Assembly: GCA_021731285.1 (NCBI GenBank)
Contig: JAKFXR010000022.1
Location: 1-62,705 of the forward strand
Reading direction: 5' to 3'
Length of the DNA: 62,705 nt
Source of the DNA: Polaromonas sp.
GTDB taxonomy: Bacteria; Pseudomonadota; Gammaproteobacteria; Burkholderiales; Burkholderiaceae_C
Shown: one piece after another, positions 1 to 7,675 of the stretch
Layout of the letters: each line of letters begins with the position of its first letter
Numbering within the stretch: the stretch's first letter is position 1
Translations under genes and position numbers: made by a program
Notes under the pieces: generated by a model
Seen by the model: only the letters and a program-made list of their open reading frames with translations
What the model was told of the DNA's origin: nothing
Databases searched by the model: none

Positions 1-319
1 TGCCCTTCTCTCCGCCCCGCACCTGCCACCCTTTCGACTGCGCCTGTTGGTAGGTGACCCAGCGGTTGTCCCCGTATAAGGCGCCGCTGGCCGAGCGGGC
101 GAGAGAAAGCAAAATCCTATTCACGCCGCGGTAGCCCTTGAGAGAAGTTGCGTTGGTTGGGCGAAGCGACGCCGAGCTCCACGGCATTTGCCAAGGGGTC
201 TGCCCCTTCTCCATCGCTTCAATGAGTGTTCTGGCGACTTGCGACTTCACGTCGACCACAGGGTCGCCGCCTCGATCTCGTCGCGAATCGGCCGCGTGCT
301 TCAGCTGCCCGTTGTCCAT
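1..319 (-). CDS. ArdC-like antirestriction / primase N-terminal domain protein, cut by window edge
   Basis: The first 106 residues are visible; the gene runs off the left edge. The reading has the ArdC/TraC N-terminal signature: TPWQMPW, then RPTN, LKGYRGVNRILL, the WVTYQQAQ block and GWQVRGGEKG. In this family the domain binds single-stranded DNA, and it protects incoming plasmid DNA in ArdC or precedes a primase or zincin-like domain in others; the C-terminal part that would decide between these is missing. The ATG is preceded by a good ribosome site (AAGGGAGAG). It is the last visible gene of a minus-strand run beginning with the coupling protein, which fits a transfer-establishment role. 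Confidence 0.82.
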   Translation of the reverse strand, partial: MDNGQLKHAADSRRDRGGDPVVDVKSQVARTLIEAMEKGQTPWQMPWSSASLRPTNATSLKGYRGVNRILLSLARSASGALYGDNRWVTYQQAQSKGWQVRGGEKG

Positions 320-371
320 CACAGCTCTCCCTTTCCTTCGTTTCTGTTCCCCCGCGCCATCTCAAATCGAC

Positions 372-1079
372 TCAACGAGCGCTCGGCTTTGCTGGATGGC
401 TCATTGGAGGCTTGAGAGACGGCGATTCAGCCTTGCCCAGGTGTCCGCACAGAAGCGCCATAAGCCCGTGCCGCGTATAGCTGCGCCGAAGCATGGCCTC
501 CGGTATCTCGGTGGCCCTCAGTTCGCGGATTTGGCGGAGAAGCTCCTCCCTCGTCATCGCGATGAAGCGCCTCTCACAGTCGCAATCAGCGCGAGCGCGC
601 GACGCATCGCGCCCTTGGTCGGCCCAAGACAAGATTCCCCGGCGATCTTTCACTTGGCGGGGCGGCTCGCTCAGGCCCAGGCCGACGGAGATCGCTGCTC
701 CCGGTTCGGGCTTCCAGCGATCAAGCGCCGGCTTGTTCGCTTCCCCTGGCGCGTCTCGCGCAGCGAGTCGCGCGCCCGTGTCGAGTCCGAGTCCGAGTCC
801 CGGGGGATAGTCATCCGAGCCGCTCACGAGCCGGACCAACCTAGCTTCCATAACCCGGCGCGCGTAGAACAGGCGATGGCGCAGCATCGCCAACTCCGTG
901 GGCGCCCACTGGCCGCCGCCATCTGAGGTGTCGTCGTTCGTCGCCGCGTCGTCAGGAGCGGGCGCCTCGAGGTCGCCATTCGAATCGTCGACGATCTCGA
1001 TCTCATCGTGCGATTCGCGCGGGGGGGTCGAGCGCTCCACGAAGTGGGACATGGGCAAGGTCAGGAATGGCTTAGGCAT
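372..1079 (-). CDS. Hypothetical protein, acidic N-terminus
   Basis: A 235-residue protein of no family I recognise. The start at 1079 (MPKPFLTLPMSHF) is chosen over an ATG seven codons upstream because it has GGAGAG at proper spacing. The first 60 residues are rich in Asp, Glu, Ala and Thr and look disordered. The middle has an Arg-rich helix (LAMLRHRLFYARRVMEARL), and the C-terminus contains MTREELLRQIRELRATEIPEAMLRR, an amphipathic helical stretch that could bind DNA or protein. It sits between the unknown gene at 1164-1592 and the ArdC-like gene on the same strand, probably in one transcription unit with the coupling protein. Function unknown. Confidence 0.6.
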   Translation of the reverse strand: MPKPFLTLPMSHFVERSTPPRESHDEIEIVDDSNGDLEAPAPDDAATNDDTSDGGGQWAPTELAMLRHRLFYARRVMEARLVRLVSGSDDYPPGLGLGLDTGARLAARDAPGEANKPALDRWKPEPGAAISVGLGLSEPPRQVKDRRGILSWADQGRDASRARADCDCERRFIAMTREELLRQIRELRATEIPEAMLRRSYTRHGLMALLCGHLGKAESPSLKPPMSHPAKPSAR

Positions 1080-1163
1080 GACGCTCTCCGCGGTGGGCAT
1101 GCCTCATTGGCGTTGCTCATGGACTCTTTCGACGCGGCCTGTAGTCGCGCCGACAGGTGGGAA

Positions 1164-1592
1164 TCAAAGCGACAAACGTGGCCGTGGCTTGGTGGGGCCG
1201 GGTGCTTCCGTCGTCGCGCCCGCGAGCGCGGCGCGCTCGGAGTGGGCCAGGAAATCAGGCAGCGACAGCAGCCTGGCTTGAGCCTCGCGAAACGCGCATT
1301 CGAACAGGAGTTCGCAACTGGGGCCCAGTGGGGTGGCCGAGCTGTATCGCAGCCAGCCGCACGCGCCGAGTCGACCAGCGCCCAGGTCCGCCGACAGGTA
1401 GACCAAGCATTCGCCATCGACGCGGTCGACTTCGCGCTCGCGCCGCTCCCACACGCGCAGCTTCACGTGGGCGTTGCACTCGACGCCATGCACCGACAGG
1501 GGCACGTTGCGCGACGCCGCCGCCCACTGCCCGAGCTTCACCGAAAGCCTGCGAGCGCGGGCGTATAGGGCCCGGACCTCCGCCGGCTTCAC
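1164..1592 (-). CDS. Hypothetical protein translationally coupled to the coupling protein
   Basis: A 142-residue soluble protein. Its ATG overlaps the stop of the upstream coupling-protein gene as ATGA, a usual sign of translational coupling, so the two products are probably made together. I see no named domain. The segment LSVHGVECNAHVKLRVWERREREVDRVDG, followed by a region with several Cys residues (ECLVYLS, GACGWLRY, GPSCELLFECAF), suggests a small beta-rich fold. The C-terminus is low-complexity (Ala, Thr, Pro). The tight linkage suggests a role in conjugative transfer or mobilization, but this is inference from position only. Confidence 0.6.
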   Translation of the reverse strand: MKPAEVRALYARARRLSVKLGQWAAASRNVPLSVHGVECNAHVKLRVWERREREVDRVDGECLVYLSADLGAGRLGACGWLRYSSATPLGPSCELLFECAFREAQARLLSLPDFLAHSERAALAGATTEAPGPTKPRPRLSL

Positions 1593-3454
1593 GCGCGAGC
1601 CCCGGGTGAGCCGACTCCGCTGCCAAGGTCGGCCGCGTCGGGCGCGCCCCCGTGAGCGATCTGCGGCGGGCTGGCCGGATTAGGGCTCTCATTTCCCGAG
1701 GGATCGTCGGCCAAGTCGCCTCCTGCGCCCAAGGTCCAAGGCGCCGGGACGTGCCCCTCACGCTCGGTCCGCAGGCCGTAGTGCGGCCAGAACAGTTCGA
1801 ACGCGTTGCCCTCGGTGAACAGGATGAGACGCACGCCCTTGCCATCCTGGGTCAGCCCAAGGCGGCTGGACAGCTCGCTGGGCTTGTAGAGGGCGACCTC
1901 CTCCCGCGCGAAAGAGAGCGACCGCGATCCGCCCTGCGCGCCCGCCCCGTTGGTGGCGGTGGAGACGTTCGCGCGCTCGATCTCCCTGCTCCCGAACGCC
2001 TTGCACAGCGCCTCGGCCGTGTCGCCTTGCATCATCTGCCCCACCAGCAGGGTGCCGGACATCGACACGACCGCCTTGACCATGGAGGCGCCATAGATTT
2101 CTTCGAGCTGGGCGAAGTCCTGGCACGCCACGACGCACCGCACCCCCCGCGAGCGGCCGACCTCGAACAGGGGGCGGATCGGAATCTTGCCCATCTGCGG
2201 GAGCTCGTCGGCGATGAACCAGATTTTGCGTTTGGGGTCGTCCACCATCTCCACGCTGTTGACCATCGCGGACACGATCCCCACGATGCCCTCGACGTAG
2301 GCCTTGGTCAGCTCCGCGTATGCGCCGTGGCCTTGCATGATGATCTGCCGGTGCTTCGTGCGCCCCAGCGTCCAGTCGACGAAGCTGACGCGCCGCTCCG
2401 GCGGCGCGTCACCCCAGGCTTCGGCCAAGTCGAAGATGGGGGAGCAGAACGCGGAAAGGTTGATCAAGATGCCGGCCGAGGTGACTGACGCCTTCTCGAC
2501 CGCCCGGATGGCCTCGGGGTGGCACCTCTTCATGATCGCCAAGAGCTGCGGCTGCGGCTGGGAGACGAGGTCAGCGAGCTCCTGCCATCCCCAATCCGTG
2601 CCGCGCGTGCGCTTCAAAAAGATCATCAGACCGACGAGGAGCTGACGCGAGGCGTTCGACCACATCGGATCGTGGCTGTCCCGAATGACCGACACGGCGA
2701 ACCTGCGCATGTCCAAGGCGTTGCGCATGTCTCGGGCCAAGTCCCAGGCTAGGCTCCGCGCGTCCCAAGGGGCCATGATCTCCGGGCGGGCGAAGCCCAT
2801 GGTGAACTCGCTCTTGGGGTCGAAGATCAAGGCCTGTTCGTCCGCTTTGATCACCTTCTCGATCAGAGGCTTCAAGGCCGTGCTTTTCCCTGCTCCGGTT
2901 CCCGCAACGAATAGAACGTGCCTGGTCCACAAGTCAGACGGATAGGCCAGCCCTGGCGCGATGTCATGGTCCGGCCGCTTCTTGACCCTGCTCGCCAATC
3001 GCTCTTTGAGCTCGCGCGCGGCGGCCGGCCCAGTGAAACGTCGCGAGCCGCGAAGGTGCATTAGCCCGTCTCTGCCCACGAGCATCCGCGGAGCAAGCCA
3101 GATGGCGGGGGTGATGGCAGAGATGGCTCCCACCACTGCACGCCAACCAATCGCGAAGCGATCCGCGCCAGAGGCGGAGGCCCAGAAGCTGGCGTAAGCG
3201 GCCGCCTCCTGCGCGAACCAACTTGGCATGCCGAGCCGGAGGATCAGCTTCACCCAGTGCGAGGCGTGGGCGCCAAGGTTTCCAAGCGGCGCGGGCAGGA
3301 GCGGCAGCGCGCGCCATGAAAGCCAGAGGACCATAGCGGAGAGCGCGGCTCCGAGCGCGATGCTCGCCAATATCCATAGGCGCGGATCGGTCCTGCGAGT
3401 CGACGCTGGCCCTGGTGTCGCGTTGCCCCAGTCCACCACAGTTTGTTCGCCCAT
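1589..3454 (-). CDS. Type IV coupling protein (VirD4/TraD family ATPase)
   Basis: A 621-residue coupling protein, which in this family forms a hexameric inner-membrane pump bringing the relaxase-DNA complex to the type IV secretion channel. Two N-terminal hydrophobic segments (about residues 27-47 and 95-120) are followed by the nucleotide-binding domain: Walker A GTGAGKST with Lys190, and Walker B IWFIADE near residue 412. The usual later motifs are present (SRGVRCVVACQDFAQLEEIYG). The last about 60 residues are Gly/Pro-rich and probably flexible. It is divergent from the sigma-like gene at 3637. It pairs functionally with the MobF relaxase at 8970-11843. No channel genes are visible in the window. 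Confidence 0.92.
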   Translation of the reverse strand: MGEQTVVDWGNATPGPASTRRTDPRLWILASIALGAALSAMVLWLSWRALPLLPAPLGNLGAHASHWVKLILRLGMPSWFAQEAAAYASFWASASGADRFAIGWRAVVGAISAITPAIWLAPRMLVGRDGLMHLRGSRRFTGPAAARELKERLASRVKKRPDHDIAPGLAYPSDLWTRHVLFVAGTGAGKSTALKPLIEKVIKADEQALIFDPKSEFTMGFARPEIMAPWDARSLAWDLARDMRNALDMRRFAVSVIRDSHDPMWSNASRQLLVGLMIFLKRTRGTDWGWQELADLVSQPQPQLLAIMKRCHPEAIRAVEKASVTSAGILINLSAFCSPIFDLAEAWGDAPPERRVSFVDWTLGRTKHRQIIMQGHGAYAELTKAYVEGIVGIVSAMVNSVEMVDDPKRKIWFIADELPQMGKIPIRPLFEVGRSRGVRCVVACQDFAQLEEIYGASMVKAVVSMSGTLLVGQMMQGDTAEALCKAFGSREIERANVSTATNGAGAQGGSRSLSFAREEVALYKPSELSSRLGLTQDGKGVRLILFTEGNAFELFWPHYGLRTEREGHVPAPWTLGAGGDLADDPSGNESPNPASPPQIAHGGAPDAADLGSGVGSPGARA

Positions 3455-3636
3455 ATGCCCTCCTCATCGATGGGCCCGCGGGAGACGCGAATTGGACAAC
3501 AACCCGACGCCCGGCGGCGCGGCGCCGGCCGTCGCCGAGCTTGAGACGTCGCGCATCGAATCGGAGGTCTCGCGAGCCTATGGAGGAGACGCCGCGCGAA
3601 TTCCAGCGCTTGGTCACACACAACGAGGAGGAGCGC
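3455..3636. promoter_or_regulatory. Divergent intergenic region between coupling protein and sigma-like gene
   Basis: About 180 bases separate the oppositely oriented starts of the coupling protein (minus) and the sigma-70-like protein (plus). The reading frame of the plus-strand gene stays open through most of this stretch, but the upstream codons are Arg/Pro-rich and have no ribosome site, so I treat them as non-coding. Both promoters are expected here, but I could not identify convincing -35/-10 pairs. Confidence 0.35.
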
Positions 3637-4188
3637 ATGGCGCATGCAAACACCGAACAACTCATCGCCGCTTGGTCAACGCTCAACGCCCGCGACTTCC
3701 TCATCCTGCGAAAAATGGCGACGGCGCTTATCCCAGGCACGTGCTACTCCGAACCCCAAGACCTGCTGCATGAGGCGTATGTGCGCGCCCTCGACGGGCG
3801 ACGCAACTGGCCCTTGCACATCCATTTCTCAGTGTTCCTCGGCAACGCCATGCGGAGCATCGCGAAAGGCGAGCGCACGGCGCAGAAGCGGCGAGGCGCG
3901 AGGAGCGTGGACTTCGAGGACTTCATGTCCAACATGCAGCACTTGGCTGCCACACCCTCTGTGCTCGACGAAGCCCTTGAGGTCGAGAAGCTCAGGCTCG
4001 GGCGCAAGGCGGCGGACGACCTGAGGGACAAGCTCGAAGGCGACGAGCCGGCGAGGCAAGTGCTCAGCGGAATCGTAGCGGGCCTTTCGCCTAAAGAGAC
4101 GAGGGAGACCTGCGGCATGAACGAAAAAATGTTCGACGCCGCCATGCACCGCATTTTGAGGCGAGCCCGCGCCGGGCGCGTCCACTGA
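3637..4188 (+). CDS. Sigma-70-like regulator of the element
   Basis: A 183-residue protein with the layout of a small sigma-70 family factor. A region-2-like block (YSEPQDLLHEAYVRALDGRRNWP, then FSVFLGNAMRSIAKGERT) is followed by a region-4-like helix-turn-helix near the end (ARQVLSGIVAGLSPKETRETCGMNEKMFDAAMHRILRRAR). The start at 3637 is chosen because GAGGAGGAG lies just upstream, although the frame stays open further 5'. The S24 peptidase gene begins 20 bases downstream on the same strand, so the two are likely one operon. Such a protein could direct transcription of element genes. It may instead be a sigma-derived DNA-binding protein, since conservation to true ECF factors looks weak. Confidence 0.72.
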   Translation: MAHANTEQLIAAWSTLNARDFLILRKMATALIPGTCYSEPQDLLHEAYVRALDGRRNWPLHIHFSVFLGNAMRSIAKGERTAQKRRGARSVDFEDFMSNMQHLAATPSVLDEALEVEKLRLGRKAADDLRDKLEGDEPARQVLSGIVAGLSPKETRETCGMNEKMFDAAMHRILRRARAGRVH

Positions 4189-4208
4189 CACGACGAGGAG
4201 AGGAAGCC

Positions 4209-4805
4209 ATGGGCAAGAGAGACGAATTTGGTTCGGACCCTGTGTGGGACGCGATCAACAAGATGACGGAGGCGGAGCTGCGCGACGAGCTCGCGCGCGA
4301 CGGCGTGGATCCCGATGAGGTGATCGAGGGCATGCGCCGGATGGGCCGCGTTCTCGCGGCGCAATACGCGGACCAGATCGAGCGCGAGCGGCGCATGCCG
4401 GCCGCCGCCGAGAAGTCCCTCTTCATCTTTCCCGAGGCCGTGGCAGCGGGCTCGCCCGCATGGGCTGATTCGAGCGTCGCGACCGAGGAGACGACCCTGC
4501 TCGACGAGTTGGCCAAGGCCGACAAGAAGGACACGTTCTGGGCGCGCGTGCGCGGGTGGTCGATGCGCGACGCCGGCATCAATGACGGCGACCTGGTGCT
4601 GGTCAACGGAAGGCTGGAGCCCAAGGATGGCGACGTGGTGCTCGCCCACATCGCCGGGCAGGGCCAGGTGGTCAAGCGGCTTCGCGCGCGCGGCATGTCG
4701 GTCTCGCTCGAATCGTGCCATCCGGACTTCGCGCCGATCCTGGTGGAAGACCCGTCTACGTTGCGCATCCATGGCGTGGTGGTTGGGCGCGCCGGCTCGC
4801 TCTGA
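4209..4805 (+). CDS. S24 family (UmuD/LexA-type) self-cleaving peptidase without a DNA-binding domain
   Basis: A 198-residue protein whose C-terminal 100 residues match the S24 serine-lysine peptidase fold: FWARVRGWSMRDAGINDGDLVLVN with candidate nucleophile Ser118, and GQGQVVKRL with candidate general base Lys156. The 38-residue spacing is close to that of UmuD. The N-terminal half (VWDAINKMTEAELRDELARDGVDPDEVIEGMRRMG) is helical and is not a recognisable repressor helix-turn-helix. It has a good ribosome site (GAGGAGAGGAAG). In S24 proteins RecA filaments trigger self-cleavage, so this gene may tie the element to DNA damage. Being just downstream of the sigma-like gene, it may regulate that factor (inference). 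Confidence 0.82.
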   Translation: MGKRDEFGSDPVWDAINKMTEAELRDELARDGVDPDEVIEGMRRMGRVLAAQYADQIERERRMPAAAEKSLFIFPEAVAAGSPAWADSSVATEETTLLDELAKADKKDTFWARVRGWSMRDAGINDGDLVLVNGRLEPKDGDVVLAHIAGQGQVVKRLRARGMSVSLESCHPDFAPILVEDPSTLRIHGVVVGRAGSL

Positions 4806-4880
4806 CGCTTTCTGTAGTTCCAAAAAGCGCAACCCGACGTTGCGTGCTCTTGAGCGCACCCGAGAAGAATATTTATGGGC

Positions 4881-4894
4881 ATCCGCATGCGGAT
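4881..4894. promoter_or_regulatory. Perfect 14-bp palindrome and TTGACA upstream of the replication initiator
   Basis: ATCCGCATGCGGAT is a perfect palindrome. Four bases later lies TTGACA (4898-4903), a consensus -35 hexamer, with the initiator start at 4960. The arrangement suggests an operator beside the promoter of the trfA-like gene. No clear -10 is visible. The regulator is unknown. Confidence 0.45.
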
Positions 4895-4959
4895 CTATTG
4901 ACAACGGTTCGCAGGCTTGAGTTGCTGTGCTCCCGCAGTTCAAGATTCAAAGGTCCCGC

Positions 4960-6021
4960 ATGCAAGACACTCAGCACTTCCACAAGCCCTACACCGACGA
5001 TTGGGACGAACAGCAGCCCGAGCCCGGAGAGCCCACGGAAGCGGCGCTGCCCTCGCCTTCCGCGCCGCCAGTCAACCCGAGCGCGCCATTCACTTTGGTC
5101 CACGCAGTGGGGGCGAACGCCGCCCCATTCGTAACGCCGTCCATCCCAGCGCCCACGCCCACTCCGATTCCCGCCTCGCAGTTTCTGGACAGGTTCCCGG
5201 GCATGGCTTCTCGCACCGCGCTGTTCAGCGTGGGGAGATTCGACAAAAGCCTCTCGGGCGTTCGGAAAGTCGCGTGCTATGAAAAGGACATGGAGATCAC
5301 GTTGGACGGACCCATGCTCACGTTGGAGGACAAGCGTGTTTGGGAAGTCGCGTTGAGCGCGGCCAAGACGTTTGGCGGCGCAGGCGTCGAATTCAAGCTG
5401 TCCGCCAACCGCATCGCGGACAAGCTCGGCAGGTCGCCAACGGGCAAGACCACTGCGGCCATCGCAGCGAGCCTTCAGCGGCTCGCCGCGGCGCAGATCG
5501 TCTACAAAACTCCGGAGGGCGCCACGGGCTGCGCGAAGCTCTTGGAATCCGCCGACAAACAGATCTCCGGGTGGAGGGTGGCGATCAGCCTGGACCTCCT
5601 GGCCGCGCTGCGCGACCACAAGCAGTTCGCCGTGGATGGGGAGAGGCGCAAAAGGCTGAAATCGGACATCGCGCGCTGGCTGCACGACTTCCTCTCCACC
5701 CACCAACCAGCCTACAAGACGAAGCACAGGTTGGTTGAATTGGCCGCCTTGTGCGGAGCCCGGTCGAACCTCAGCCACTTCCCCACCCACCTCCAAGCGG
5801 CCCTGGAGGACATTCTCTCGGCCAGCCCCGAGCTGCTCGAGTGCGTCAATTGGGAGAGGCCGGAGAAGGAATGGACCTCATGGTGGATCACAATGGTCAA
5901 AGGGGCGGAGAACGCGACGTTCGTTTGGCCGGCCGAGGAGGAGCGCAGGGCTCAGGCCAAGCGCGACGCCACCGAGCGCAAGAAAGCGGCGAAAAGCCGG
6001 CGAGCCGGACCCAATCTGTGA
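4960..6021 (+). CDS. trfA: TrfA-type plasmid replication initiator
   Basis: A 353-residue protein resembling the TrfA initiators of broad-host-range plasmids. After a Pro/Ala-rich N-terminus (to about residue 80), the TrfA-like core begins at ASRTALFSVGR, with LTLEDKRVWEVALSAAK, FKLSANRIADKLG, SLQRLAAAQIVY and SDIARWLHDFLSTHQPAYKTKHRLVELAALCG in the family order of two winged-helix domains. It should bind iterons, open the origin and load the host helicase. The ATG at 4960 has AAAGG upstream; an in-frame GTG at 4927 is less likely. It is followed within 310 bases by an AT-rich tract and iterons, so it is probably functional, unusually for an integrated element. Confidence 0.85.
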   Translation: MQDTQHFHKPYTDDWDEQQPEPGEPTEAALPSPSAPPVNPSAPFTLVHAVGANAAPFVTPSIPAPTPTPIPASQFLDRFPGMASRTALFSVGRFDKSLSGVRKVACYEKDMEITLDGPMLTLEDKRVWEVALSAAKTFGGAGVEFKLSANRIADKLGRSPTGKTTAAIAASLQRLAAAQIVYKTPEGATGCAKLLESADKQISGWRVAISLDLLAALRDHKQFAVDGERRKRLKSDIARWLHDFLSTHQPAYKTKHRLVELAALCGARSNLSHFPTHLQAALEDILSASPELLECVNWERPEKEWTSWWITMVKGAENATFVWPAEEERRAQAKRDATERKKAAKSRRAGPNL

Positions 6022-6162
6022 CGCGTTGCGCGCGCTCGCGAACGGCGCTTGCGCAGGCTCCGCTACGCATAATCAATTGCTGCTACGACCCCAAGTCCCC
6101 TGATGCCGCCGTTGCTCCCTCTGAGACGCGTAATCGCCGCGCGCGCCATCGCGCGCCGGCCA

Positions 6163-6274
6163 CCGACGCGGAAGCGTCGGGCGCAGCGTCGCTGCGGCAG
6201 CGTTCAGGGCTTCCAGGAGGGGACGCGGGCGGGCCGGCAGGCCCGGTCCGCGGGAGGTTCGCGGCGAAGCCGCG
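6163..6274. other. GC-rich hairpins after the replication initiator
   Basis: Two clear inverted repeats lie between the initiator and the iterons: CCGACGC-GGAA-GCGTCGG (6163-6180, a 7-bp stem with a GGAA loop) and CGCGGC-GAA-GCCGCG (6260-6274). Neither is followed at once by a U-run, but the second precedes a T-rich stretch by a few bases. They could terminate the initiator transcript or belong to the origin. Confidence 0.4.
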
Positions 6275-6279
6275 CTGTC

Positions 6280-6500
6280 TTGCATTCTTATTCTTTATCT
6301 AAAACCTCTTTAGAAGGTTGATCCTGGGGGGACTTGGCATCGTAGGCCAGGGGACTCGGCATCGTGGATTTGGGGGGTCGAGGGGATTTGGGTTCGTGGA
6401 TGAGGGGACTGAGCATCGTGGATCAGGGGACTAAGCCTCTCGGTTTCCATCGGCCAAGGGCTTTGTCCTCTTAGTTCAGGGGACTTGGCATCGTAGGTGC
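6280..6500 (+). other. Candidate replication origin (oriV): AT-rich tract plus 22-bp iterons
   Basis: An AT-rich tract (about 6280-6320) is followed by direct repeats 22 bp apart, with core GGGGACTtGGCATCGTaG. Good copies start at 6328, 6350, 6404, 6426 and 6479. More diverged ones start at 6382 (GGGGATTTGGGTTCGTGG) and 6457. Copies 1-2 and the run 6382-6404-6426 are exactly 22 bp apart, one helical-phase unit as in RK2-type iterons, and a 10-bp spacer (6372-6381) interrupts the series. Position directly after a TrfA-type gene and next to an AT-rich tract is the standard layout of an iteron origin. The alternative is recombinase arm-binding sites. Confidence 0.72.
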
Positions 6501-6753
6501 AGCGGTGCCCATGACGCGACCGTATGCGCGTAGGCTACGACGGAACGCCACCAACGCGCGCCTCAGCGAATCGGCGATGCGCCAACAGGGGTGCCAACCA
6601 CGTAAAGCGTTTCCAAAAGGAATGAGTCGACTATTCGCGCGCCGCAGGCAGCAGCTCCGCGCGAAGCGATGTTCGCAGCGACGATGAAGGCAAGCTCAAT
6701 TTCACTGGTCCGCGGTGTCCGGAGCCGGGAACCACCGTGCGCGCGGCGATTCC

Positions 6754-7152
6754 CTAGCGGGGAGCTCGGATGCCGCGCTTCTCGCATTCGAGCAGATAGG
6801 CTGCTTCGGCCTTCGGGTAGCGAAATACCGGACGGGCTCCGGCCTTGACGGGTGCCGGAGCCGCGGCCGGAGAGGCTGCGGCCGCGTTGTCTTTCTTTGC
6901 GCCCACCATCCAATCGACCAGGTCGTCGAGCAAAAACAGCGGCTTCCGGTTCGCGAGACGATGCGGAATCACAAAGCGCCCTGCTTTGGATTGTTCATGC
7001 ACCGTCGTGCGCCCAAGCCCAAGGATCCTGGCGACGGTGGGCGCGCTTACATATTCCCCATGCACGCGATACCGGGCTCGAAGTAGTGCGCGCACCTTGT
7101 CGTGTTCGGACTGGAGCAGCATCGGGGTGGCTGAGAGAGATTCGTGTTCCAT
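6754..7152 (-). CDS. Helix-turn-helix protein, excisionase/AlpA-like
   Basis: A 132-residue protein with a compact DNA-binding segment (residues about 35-85): YVSAPTVARILGLGRTTVHEQSKAGRFVIPHRLANRKPLFLLDDLVDWM. This matches the pattern of MerR-like excisionase or AlpA domains (helix-turn-helix followed by an Arg-Lys-Pro wing). An Ala/Pro linker and a short basic tail follow. An in-frame GTG lies two codons upstream of the ATG, and neither has a strong ribosome site. It is divergent from the tyrosine recombinase at 7676, with about 520 bases between them, a common arrangement for a recombination directionality factor or regulator. Confidence 0.68.
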   Translation of the reverse strand: MEHESLSATPMLLQSEHDKVRALLRARYRVHGEYVSAPTVARILGLGRTTVHEQSKAGRFVIPHRLANRKPLFLLDDLVDWMVGAKKDNAAAASPAAAPAPVKAGARPVFRYPKAEAAYLLECEKRGIRAPR

Positions 7153-7675
7153 GAACACATAGGCTCACGCCGAAGCCATCCCCGAAGGCGACGCGCCGGG
7201 CGGTTGATGGTGGGGGATGAGACCGCTCGTCTGATACTGCGATGAACAGTGACGCCCGGTTCGGGCCGTTCGCAGCGTTCGCGAGCACAAAGTCGTAAAC
7301 CATTTTCGACGTTGACTTCAAATCAAAATCGGCACAAACGGTCGAATCAACGCACTAGATCAATAGTTCTTCATGGGAAAGATTTAGTCGTCAACCCATC
7401 ACGCCTGACGCGGTAATTCTTGTCCGAATTTTCATTCTTGAAAAACAGCGTGACCGACTCTGGCGCGGGGGTGGCATTCATTCTTCAATTCTCCCAATGT
7501 GGATGCAGGTTCGAGGGTTCATTCAGGTTATCAAACGCCGATGCCCCGCGCCAGGCTCACTGCGCGTCCACTGCAAATTTGAACAAGTCAATGCAGCCAT
7601 TCGTCAGTTGGCCCTCGGATCAGGACGCTCGCCGAGCCGATAAAACAGCGCCGAAATAGATCAGGGAGAAAAAAA
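7153..7675. promoter_or_regulatory. Intergenic region upstream of the first tyrosine recombinase
   Basis: About 520 bases without a convincing gene. It is more AT-rich than its surroundings, especially 7300-7470. It must hold promoters for the helix-turn-helix gene (minus) and the recombinase (plus); the latter has GGGAGAAAAA just before its ATG. TTGACT at about 7311 could be a -35. I see no long repeat and none of the GGGGACT cores found at 6328-6500. Confidence 0.4.

Noticed and set aside
6328..6500. CRISPR array
   Set aside because: The 22-bp units are directly adjacent with no spacers of constant length, and no cas genes are near; iterons fit better.
6505..6687. A 60-codon frame right after the iterons
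   Set aside because: Arg-rich, no ribosome site, no resemblance to known proteins, and located where regulatory DNA is expected.
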